The position numbers and the translations under genes were made by a program. Below are positions 7,031 to 11,975 of a DNA stretch of 11,975 nt, piece by piece (the stretch's first letter is position 1; every line of letters begins with the position of its first letter). Below the pieces are notes generated by a model. That model was not told where the DNA came from. It saw nothing but the letters and a program-made list of their open reading frames with translations, and did no database searches. Source of the DNA: Chloroflexota bacterium (GTDB taxonomy: Bacteria; Chloroflexota; Anaerolineae; Anaerolineales; Anaerolineaceae); NCBI GenBank assembly GCA_029265085.1, contig JAJUJY010000133.1, positions 1 to 11,975 on the forward strand. The letters are read 5' to 3'.

Positions 7031-7738
7031 TTAAAAGAGAATGAGCCCTAATAAAATGGCAACTGCCGGAACGGTAATATTATCAAAATCAGAGACAGGC
7101 AGCGACTCGATAATGGTTCCTACCAGAGCGATGATTGTCACAGGGACAATTAAACCTCCAATGGATAATTGAAAAACACCAGTAACAATATAAAACCACA
7201 ATACCAGGATCGTAAAAAGCCACCCGCCCAAAAACATTGCAATTGTTCCAGCCCATGTTTTTTTTGGAGACCAGGGTATCGAGCTGCTTTTAACCCGCTT
7301 TCCAATTACATCAGCTAGCCCATCACCACCACACAATAACATTAATGCAACAATTCCAACCGGGGAATCAGTCCAAAAAATCAATGTAATAATAACAAAA
7401 ACAACCCCATAGAAAAAAGGTCCTTTTAAGATTTCTTGTCGCCTGCCAGTCCTGGACATAGCAGCCACCGCAGCATCGTCTTTCAACACACCAAGCCCAA
7501 CTAAAAAGAATTGGATTGTGATGGCAAAAGGAACAAAAGCAGCGATAAATCGAGCCGAAGGTGCTTGATCAAACAATATCCAGCACAAAACAAAAATCGG
7601 CCCCGTACCAATATGGATTATCTTTCTACTCAATTGGCCGCTGATCCAACCTTTATGTGCAAGATAATCATTTACCCTCAACCAGGCTAAAGCGAGGAAA
7701 AAAGTAACCCCCAAGGCAACCCAATTGTTTCCAAGCAT
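7031..7738 (-). CDS. Phytol/dolichol kinase-like integral membrane protein
   Basis: This 235-residue protein has about seven hydrophobic helices and resembles the CTP-dependent polyprenol kinase / phosphatidate cytidylyltransferase superfamily, nearest to phytol (VTE5-type) kinases. Signatures visible are QLSRKIIHIGTGP (residues about 35-47), RTGRRQEILKGPFFYG, GGDGLADVIGKR (an acidic loop typical of CTP or metal binding), SPKKTWAGTIAMF and the C-terminal SDFDNITVPAVA. It would phosphorylate a long-chain isoprenoid alcohol at the membrane, but the actual substrate cannot be read from sequence. The ATG at 7738 has a strong AGAGG upstream. It lies between smpB (31 bases upstream) and hutH (14 bases downstream), so it is very probably co-transcribed with both. 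Confidence 0.8.
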   Translation of the reverse strand: MLGNNWVALGVTFFLALAWLRVNDYLAHKGWISGQLSRKIIHIGTGPIFVLCWILFDQAPSARFIAAFVPFAITIQFFLVGLGVLKDDAAVAAMSRTGRRQEILKGPFFYGVVFVIITLIFWTDSPVGIVALMLLCGGDGLADVIGKRVKSSSIPWSPKKTWAGTIAMFLGGWLFTILVLWFYIVTGVFQLSIGGLIVPVTIIALVGTIIESLPVSDFDNITVPAVAILLGLILF

Positions 7739-7769
7739 TTTTTACCTCTTTGTAATAAAAAATGTTTTC

Positions 7770-8225
7770 TTAATCACGGTCAAAATGCTTACCGCGCGCA
7801 GATTCACGTTCCTGATCGCGCTTAGCAATATCTTGCCTTTTATCGTATAACTTTTTCCCTTTTGCTAACGCAATTTCTACTTTTGCCCGGCCTTCTTTTA
7901 GATACACTTGAACGGGTACAATGGTAACCCCTTTTTGTCGGACAGCATTCCACATCTCGCGAATTTCCTTTTTGTGCAAAAGCAACCTGCGAGGGCGTTT
8001 GGGGTCGTGATTATAACGATTAGCAAAATCGTATGGGGCAATATGCGCATTCATCAGCCAGGCTTCTTTCCCATCTGTCTGAACAAAGGCCTCGGCAAGG
8101 CTAATTTGTCCTGCGCGAATTGATTTTATTTCACTTCCTTGTAAGGACAGTCCAGCTTCAAAATGATCCAGCAAGAAATATTCAAATCGTGCTTTTCGGT
8201 TGGTTGCAATGATTTTTACAGACAT
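7770..8225 (-). CDS. smpB: SsrA-binding protein SmpB
   Basis: SmpB binds tmRNA and places it on stalled ribosomes for trans-translation. This protein (about 151 residues) shows the whole family pattern. The N-terminus is KIIATNRKARFEYFLLDHFE; then come GLSLQGSEIKSIRAGQISL, AHIAPYDFANRYNHDPKRPR (the usual YxxgN.nHdP.R motif), RKLLLHK-like RRLLLHKKEI, and the basic C-terminal tail KKLYDKRQDIAKRDQERE. I chose the ATG at 8225 because MSVKIIA fits the usual family N-terminus. An in-frame ATG at 8252 would add 9 residues and overlap the MFS stop as ATGGATAG, allowing translational coupling; neither start has a clear ribosome binding site. No tmRNA gene (ssrA) was seen in the window. Confidence 0.95.
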   Translation of the reverse strand: MSVKIIATNRKARFEYFLLDHFEAGLSLQGSEIKSIRAGQISLAEAFVQTDGKEAWLMNAHIAPYDFANRYNHDPKRPRRLLLHKKEIREMWNAVRQKGVTIVPVQVYLKEGRAKVEIALAKGKKLYDKRQDIAKRDQERESARGKHFDRD

Positions 8226-8244
8226 ACCAAAGATTTTAACATAA

Positions 8245-9516
8245 CTATCCATAACGGAGTATAGCCAAACCCATAATAATTCTTAAAATGCCAAACAACA
8301 CCAGTGCTGCGATTAACCCAATTACATTTCCGATCAATGGACCGGATAATGATCCTATCAATATTGCTGCATTTGCGGCCAATGTAAACCACGCCAGGTA
8401 GGTTGGACGTTGATCAGGAGGAGTATTTTCTAAAACATAGTTATACATTGCCCCTCCGACAAGCGACCAGGCAATCCCGCCAAATAAATTCGCCACCAGG
8501 TAGAGAAATGGTCCGTTCGCCAGTGACAGGATCAGCGGGAATCCACCTAAAAGAAACAATCCAACAGCAGTCGTTTTCCGATTTCCAATTCGAGAAGTAA
8601 CTTTTGATAATTGTGTCGAACCTATGAAGACTGCCCCATAAAAAATCGCGGTTCCCAGGCTAATTACCTGATCATTCAACTTTAAGGCTTGTACTGAGTA
8701 GATTGGAAAAATTGGTATTGGTAAATATTGAGCCAGATGCAAACCAAACATAGCAAACAATACTTTTTTAAACGGTCCCTTCCAAACCTCTAAATGTAAA
8801 TTCCGAGTGTATCTTTCAGCATAAACTTTTATCACGTTACCTGGTTGACTCGCGTCGTTTGCTGCAGATAGTCGCTCGGTTGGTTTATGGTTTGCATCAC
8901 TGACCTCGATTCGCCATAAATAATAGGTGCTGATCACGCCACCAATAAACCCCATCGCAAAAACAATTTGATACCCAATCGGAAATGGAAAATGATTCAA
9001 AATTAACCCACTAACGATCGATATAACAATGGTTGTAAAAGCCAGAATTGCGTTTCGGATACCGGTAACATAAGCACGCCATTCCTCAGGAACAATTTGG
9101 GCGTAATATGCATTAAAACCAACCACCAAAACAGCCCCTGGAATATTCATTAATAAAACAAAAATGATAATTACAGGAATTTGTTGCTGTGCTGATAAAT
9201 AAAAGGGCAATAGAATAAAAAACAAATAATAAACGCGCTGTATAATTGCAGTTCGAACAATTGCATTTTTGATGGATTGTTGGGTAATCCATATTCCTGC
9301 AGGAAGTGAAAAAAGTAAAGTCACAAGCGCAGGTGTAGCATTTATAAGCCCAATCTGTTCCGAATTAGCCCCCAAACGAGCTGCGTATATTGCCAGAAAG
9401 CTGATCGTTGTTCCGTTTAACACACCCCACCAACCAATATCAGCATACAATTTTAAAAAATTGGACCGGTATTCCCTGGGGACAATTTGCGAGGAGCGGA
9501 ATAATCTGTGTATCAT
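8245..9516 (-). CDS. Major facilitator superfamily transporter
   Basis: This 423-residue protein with about 12 hydrophobic helices in two groups of six has a charged central loop near RIEVSDANHKPTERLSAAND. The N-terminal half carries ARLGANSEQIGLINATPALV and a short cytoplasmic loop after LPAGIWI. The second half has SRIGNRKTTAVGLFLLGG at the equivalent loop position, the usual MFS pseudo-repeat. The substrate is not recognisable; a drug or metabolite efflux role is only a family-level guess. I chose the ATG at 9516 (MIHRLFRSS). A GTG at 9561 would add 15 polar residues with no ribosome binding site. At 9516 there is no Shine-Dalgarno either, but a TAAAAT -10-like box stands 8 bases upstream, compatible with a leaderless message. 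It reads away from the aminotransferase gene and overlaps or abuts smpB. Confidence 0.85.
   Translation of the reverse strand: MIHRLFRSSQIVPREYRSNFLKLYADIGWWGVLNGTTISFLAIYAARLGANSEQIGLINATPALVTLLFSLPAGIWITQQSIKNAIVRTAIIQRVYYLFFILLPFYLSAQQQIPVIIIFVLLMNIPGAVLVVGFNAYYAQIVPEEWRAYVTGIRNAILAFTTIVISIVSGLILNHFPFPIGYQIVFAMGFIGGVISTYYLWRIEVSDANHKPTERLSAANDASQPGNVIKVYAERYTRNLHLEVWKGPFKKVLFAMFGLHLAQYLPIPIFPIYSVQALKLNDQVISLGTAIFYGAVFIGSTQLSKVTSRIGNRKTTAVGLFLLGGFPLILSLANGPFLYLVANLFGGIAWSLVGGAMYNYVLENTPPDQRPTYLAWFTLAANAAILIGSLSGPLIGNVIGLIAALVLFGILRIIMGLAILRYG
9487..9516 (+). promoter_or_regulatory. Candidate promoter for the aminotransferase operon
   Basis: TTGCGA at 9487-9492 (four of six matches to the -35) and TATCAT at 9511-9516 (five of six to the -10) are separated by 18 bases. 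This gives a leader of about 40 bases to the ATG at 9562. The -10 lies across the start codon of the divergent MFS gene. It was found by eye and is moderate at best. Confidence 0.35.
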
Positions 9517-9524
9517 CACGGTAC

Positions 9525-9530
9525 ATTTTA
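9525..9530 (-). promoter_or_regulatory. Candidate -10 box for the MFS gene
   Basis: TAAAAT on the minus strand stands 8 bases before the ATG at 9516, which would make the transcript nearly leaderless. No -35-like hexamer is visible 15 to 19 bases further upstream, so an activator or another sigma factor would be needed. Confidence 0.3.
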
Positions 9531-9535
9531 CGCCG

Positions 9536-9548
9536 AATTGATTCAATT
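9536..9548. promoter_or_regulatory. 13-bp perfect palindrome in the divergent promoter region
   Basis: AATTGA and TCAATT form perfect 6-base arms around one central T. The site lies between the start codons of the two divergent genes, just upstream of the MFS -10 candidate and inside the presumed leader of the aminotransferase mRNA. It could be an operator acting on both sides. An A+T-rich palindrome of this size can occur by chance. Confidence 0.35.
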
Positions 9549-9550
9549 TT

Positions 9551-9555
9551 GGGAG
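9551..9555 (+). promoter_or_regulatory. Shine-Dalgarno deciding the aminotransferase start
   Basis: GGGAG lies 6 bases before the ATG at 9562. This favours that start over the in-frame ATG at 9508, which has no such site and would overlap the MFS gene. Confidence 0.65.
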
Positions 9556-9561
9556 ATCCAC

Positions 9562-10734
9562 ATGATCAATAATTTATACAACGAGATAAAACCGCAATTC
9601 TTAATTAATCCAGACATCATTTTTTTAAACCATGGCTCATTTGGAGCGACCCCACAACCTGTTTTTGATAGTTACCAACGGTGGCAAAGAGAATTAGAAT
9701 TCCAACCGGTTGAATTTTTAGGAAGGCGGGCGTCAAATTTATTATTGAGTGCAAGGGAAAAGCTTGCTAAATTTCTTTGTACTTCTCAAAATAATTTGGT
9801 TTATGTCACAAATGCCACTATTGGTTTAAATATCATCGCAAGATCACTGCATCTAACCCACAGAGATGAAGTTTTATCCAGCAACCATGAATATGGAGCT
9901 TTAGACCGAACTTGGAAATTCATATCCCAAAAGAATGGGTTTACCTATATTAATCAATCAATAAAAACTCCAATTACTTCAACAAAAGAAATGCTCGCAG
10001 ACTTATGGAAAGGAGTAACTCCAAACACCAGAGTATTATTCATCAGTCACATCACCTCGCCCACCGCAGTAATATTCCCAATCAGACAAATATGCGAAAA
10101 AGCCAGAGCCGCGGGAATCATTACAATCATTGACGGAGCACATGCACCCGGGCAAATTCCTCTTGCGTTAGACTCACTAGGAGCTGATTTTTATGTGGGT
10201 AACCTGCATAAATGGCTATGCGCACCAAAGGGCTCTGCTTTTTTATATGCCCGCCCAGAAGTTCAATCGCTGATTGAACCGTTAATTGTTAGCTGGGGCT
10301 GGCAAAGTGATTCTCCGACCAATTTTCAATTTGTCGATTACCTTGAATGGTCTGGCACAAGGGATATTTCAGCTTTTTTGGCTGTACCGGATGCAATTGA
10401 ATTTCATCAAAAATATCAGTGGGAGAAAATACAAAGCCATTGCCATTCATTAGCACAATTTACCCGCCAAAAACTTGAACAAATCACAGGTTTACCTTCC
10501 TTATATCCTGATTCTCCAGAGTTTTATGCGCAGATGGGTACCGCGGTTTTACCGCTTGCTATTGATATCAATGACTTTAAATCAAAGTTGTATACAAATT
10601 TTAAAATCGAAATACCAGTAATTCTATGGAATGATAAAAAATTGATTCGTTTTTCATATCAAGCGTATAATTCTTTTGCTGATGCAAATTGCTTGATTAA
10701 TGCAGTAAATCATCTACTTAATAATGATCATTAA
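9562..10734 (+). CDS. Class V aminotransferase, isopenicillin-N-epimerase-like PLP enzyme
   Basis: This 390-residue fold-type I PLP enzyme begins with the subfamily's typical FLNHGSFGATPQPVFDSY. The N-terminal half continues with EFLGRR and the cofactor-binding segment YVTNATIGLNIIARSL. D191 in IIDGAHAPGQIP contacts the pyridine nitrogen, and K217 in YVGNLHKWLCAPKGSAFL is the Schiff-base lysine. EPLIVSWGW followed by DYLEWSGTRDISAFLAV matches the same epimerase/CefD-like group. Relatives include isopenicillin N epimerase, cysteine desulfurase-like proteins and the ergothioneine lyase EgtE, so the reaction cannot be named from sequence. The start at 9562 is set by a GGGAG Shine-Dalgarno. The patatin gene follows 20 bases after the stop and is probably co-transcribed. 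The gene points away from the MFS transporter. Confidence 0.88.
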   Translation: MINNLYNEIKPQFLINPDIIFLNHGSFGATPQPVFDSYQRWQRELEFQPVEFLGRRASNLLLSAREKLAKFLCTSQNNLVYVTNATIGLNIIARSLHLTHRDEVLSSNHEYGALDRTWKFISQKNGFTYINQSIKTPITSTKEMLADLWKGVTPNTRVLFISHITSPTAVIFPIRQICEKARAAGIITIIDGAHAPGQIPLALDSLGADFYVGNLHKWLCAPKGSAFLYARPEVQSLIEPLIVSWGWQSDSPTNFQFVDYLEWSGTRDISAFLAVPDAIEFHQKYQWEKIQSHCHSLAQFTRQKLEQITGLPSLYPDSPEFYAQMGTAVLPLAIDINDFKSKLYTNFKIEIPVILWNDKKLIRFSYQAYNSFADANCLINAVNHLLNNDH

Positions 10735-10741
10735 TATCTTT

Positions 10742-10746
10742 GGGAG
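10742..10746 (+). promoter_or_regulatory. Shine-Dalgarno deciding the patatin-like gene start
   Basis: GGGAG lies 8 bases before the ATG at 10755. A longer frame starting at a TTG at 10740 would run through this site and adds only five residues, so 10755 is preferred. Confidence 0.65.
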
Positions 10747-10754
10747 TAAGTAAT

Positions 10755-11678
10755 ATGGCAGAGATTTCACTAGCCCTTGGCGGCGGCGGGATAAAAGGAA
10801 TCGCCCACATTGGTGTTTTAAAAGTTTTAGAATCCAATAATATTCAAATCAGCGCAATAGCCGGCACAAGCGCTGGAGGTGTCGTTGGAGCTTTATATGC
10901 CGCCGGTTATACCCCAGATGAGATTGAGGACATGATCACGGGTATAGATCAAAAAAAATTGTTCACTCGCCAGGCAAATGATGGTCCTAGTCTGATGGGT
11001 TTATCTGGTCTGATTGATATTTTAAATAAGGTCATTGGAGACCGATCTTTTGCAGATTTAAAATTACCTTTTGCAGTGACAGCGGTTGATATCCGTTCTA
11101 ACCAGGAATTTATTATTACCAAAGGAAAGATAACGGATGCAATTCTGGCAACCGCAGCAGTTCCTGGTGTTTTTCCTCCCCAGCATATCGGCGAAGCTCA
11201 ATTAGTTGACGGAGGAGTTCTGGACCCCGTACCAGTTGCTGTTGCGCGTTGGCTAAAACCCAAACTGCCGGTTGTGGCAATTGCGTTAAATCCAGCCAAA
11301 GAAAATTGGGCTGAATTAAATGCATTTCATATTCCCCCCGAAACACCTATCCCGCGGCCAATAATCGACCAGATTGCCAAACATCGAATTGGCCAGGCTT
11401 TTTCCATTTTTTTAACTTCCATGGATATTACCTCAAGAATGATAACTGAGCTTCGCCTGGAAGTAGAAAAACCCGAGGTGATCATCCGTCCAGATGTTTC
11501 AAAATTCGGTTTCTTAGATAATGTCAATCCCGCTGAACTAATCGAGGCTGGCATCATCGCCGCTCAAGCCGCAATTCCGCAAATAAATCAATCTCTATCC
11601 TGGTACAATCAAATTTCCAGACAATTCCAAAATGCTCCTGCCCCCGGAAAATTGATCGCAGAAGACGATTCCGAATAA
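10755..11678 (+). CDS. Patatin-like phospholipase family protein (RssA-like)
   Basis: This 307-residue alpha/beta acyl hydrolase has the patatin Ser-Asp dyad. The oxyanion-hole loop is LALGGGGIKGIAHIGVL (residues 6-22). The nucleophile is S39 in IAGTSAGGVVGALYAAG, and the aspartate is D152 in LVDGGVLDPVPVAVAR. The segment DAILATAAVPGVFPP between them is also typical. No signal peptide or membrane helix is visible, so it is presumably cytoplasmic or peripherally membrane-bound, cleaving acyl esters of lipids. It is nearest in style to the bacterial RssA/YchK group. The C-terminal third (from about residue 190) is less conserved and ends in an acidic tail. The start is set by GGGAG. It lies 20 bases after the aminotransferase and 5 bases before the next gene. 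Confidence 0.93.
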   Translation: MAEISLALGGGGIKGIAHIGVLKVLESNNIQISAIAGTSAGGVVGALYAAGYTPDEIEDMITGIDQKKLFTRQANDGPSLMGLSGLIDILNKVIGDRSFADLKLPFAVTAVDIRSNQEFIITKGKITDAILATAAVPGVFPPQHIGEAQLVDGGVLDPVPVAVARWLKPKLPVVAIALNPAKENWAELNAFHIPPETPIPRPIIDQIAKHRIGQAFSIFLTSMDITSRMITELRLEVEKPEVIIRPDVSKFGFLDNVNPAELIEAGIIAAQAAIPQINQSLSWYNQISRQFQNAPAPGKLIAEDDSE

Positions 11679-11683
11679 ACCAT

Positions 11684-11908
11684 ATGAGAGACCTTCGGAA
11701 ATACGCCCGTCAAACAACAGTTCGGCTAATCATTGGTGGATTATTGCTGTTATTTGTTGTTGGAGATGGGCTAATCTATTGGCGTTTCGGTCCTGGAGCA
11801 GCTTTATCGGGTCTTATCTGCCTTGGAGCTGGTTTGATTCCTATAGGATTAATAATCTTCGCATTATGGCTAATGGAATGGGTGGTTAAACGTGAACGAG
11901 ACAAATGA
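11684..11908 (+). CDS. Small two-helix membrane protein, function unknown
   Basis: This 74-residue protein has a basic N-terminus (RDLRKYARQTTVR). Two hydrophobic segments at about residues 15-32 and 39-65 are joined by a short turn, YWRFGPGAA, and the basic tail is VKRERDK. The charge pattern suggests both ends face the cytoplasm. I do not recognise the family. It starts 5 bases after the patatin stop with no clear Shine-Dalgarno, as expected for translational coupling, and its last 17 bases overlap the next reading frame. Position suggests a membrane anchor or helper for the neighbouring hydrolases, but that is a guess. Confidence 0.65.
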   Translation: MRDLRKYARQTTVRLIIGGLLLLFVVGDGLIYWRFGPGAALSGLICLGAGLIPIGLIIFALWLMEWVVKRERDK

Positions 11909-11975
11909 CTTACTTCAAATAAACATCGAGGGTTGGATTACCCAGGTGCAACTTCCTCGGGACAACCAAAACACC
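11892..11975 (+). CDS. N-terminal fragment of an unidentified protein, 3' truncated by the window
   Basis: A GTG at 11892 opens a frame of 28 codons that runs to the window edge without a stop. The first residues are VNETNDLLQINIEGWITQ, followed by VQLPRDNQNT. A GGTGG lies 6 bases upstream. It overlaps the end of the two-helix gene by 17 bases. The opening beta-strand-like stretch followed by a Pro-Arg-Asp loop would fit the first strand of an alpha/beta hydrolase, but too little is visible to name it. The other frames close quickly; for example, the ATG at 11904 meets TAA after five codons. Confidence 0.5.
   Translation, partial: MNETNDLLQINIEGWITQVQLPRDNQNT

Noticed and set aside
7739..7769. 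T-rich stretch between smpB and the kinase-like gene as a terminator
   Set aside because: There are T- and A-runs but no stem-forming arms; the sequence is accounted for by the AGAGG ribosome binding site of the kinase-like gene.
1..11975. CRISPR array, toxin-antitoxin pair, insertion sequence, tRNA or tmRNA
   Set aside because: I saw no spaced direct repeats, no transposase motifs, no terminal inverted repeats and no cloverleaf or CCA-ended structures; nearly all the sequence is taken up by recognisable coding genes.

Overview
The window is an AT-leaning bacterial chromosome segment (clearly below 50% G+C by eye), densely packed, with no rRNA, tRNA, CRISPR array, insertion sequence or phage gene. 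The gene set suggests a member of the Chloroflexota, probably an Anaerolineae-like lineage. The reasons are a ylm-type block (pgeF, yggS, yggT, yggU), a Tat-exported YkuD L,D-transpeptidase, a DUF2085 protein with a glutaredoxin-like N-terminus, and a phytol/dolichol-kinase-like membrane protein near smpB. This is inference from gene content and style; no marker gene settles it.

Layout, left to right. Bases 1-294 hold the C-terminal end of a plus-strand helical-repeat protein. From 302 to about 9516 everything is on the minus strand, so transcription runs right to left: MFS transporter, smpB, phytol/dolichol-kinase-like protein, histidine ammonia-lyase (HutH-like), then L,D-transpeptidase, CcdA, DUF2085 protein, pgeF, yggS, yggT, yggU. 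Gaps are 80 bp or less, often with overlaps, so these look like one or two long operons. A good sigma-70-type promoter lies directly in front of the L,D-transpeptidase and probably starts the second transcription unit. It places the start site almost on the ATG, which suggests a leaderless mRNA. From 9562 to the right edge the genes are on the plus strand: class V aminotransferase, patatin-like phospholipase, a two-helix membrane protein, and the first 28 codons of a further gene.

The minus-strand block mixes housekeeping and envelope functions. SmpB serves ribosome rescue, YggS handles PLP homeostasis, and PgeF does purine salvage or repair of peptidoglycan-precursor errors. YggT is a division-site-associated membrane protein, the L,D-transpeptidase cross-links the wall, and CcdA carries reducing equivalents across the membrane. 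The order pgeF-yggS-yggT matches the ylmD-ylmE-ylmG part of the Gram-positive division cluster, with sepF (ylmF) absent. The plus-strand block combines a PLP enzyme and a lipid acyl hydrolase and may be an accessory metabolic operon.

The short divergent region between the MFS gene and the aminotransferase (9487-9562) has overlapping candidate promoters and a perfect 13-bp palindrome. No intergenic stretch exceeds 300 bases, and I saw no convincing rho-independent terminator. I did not find a clearly new defence or mobile system. The most notable points are the leaderless L,D-transpeptidase promoter with a palindrome on its -35, a Ser-Ser-Gly version of the HutH MIO triad, a DUF2085 fusion whose redox domain has lost its CXXC, and CcdA beside a secreted cysteine enzyme with no visible thiol partner.
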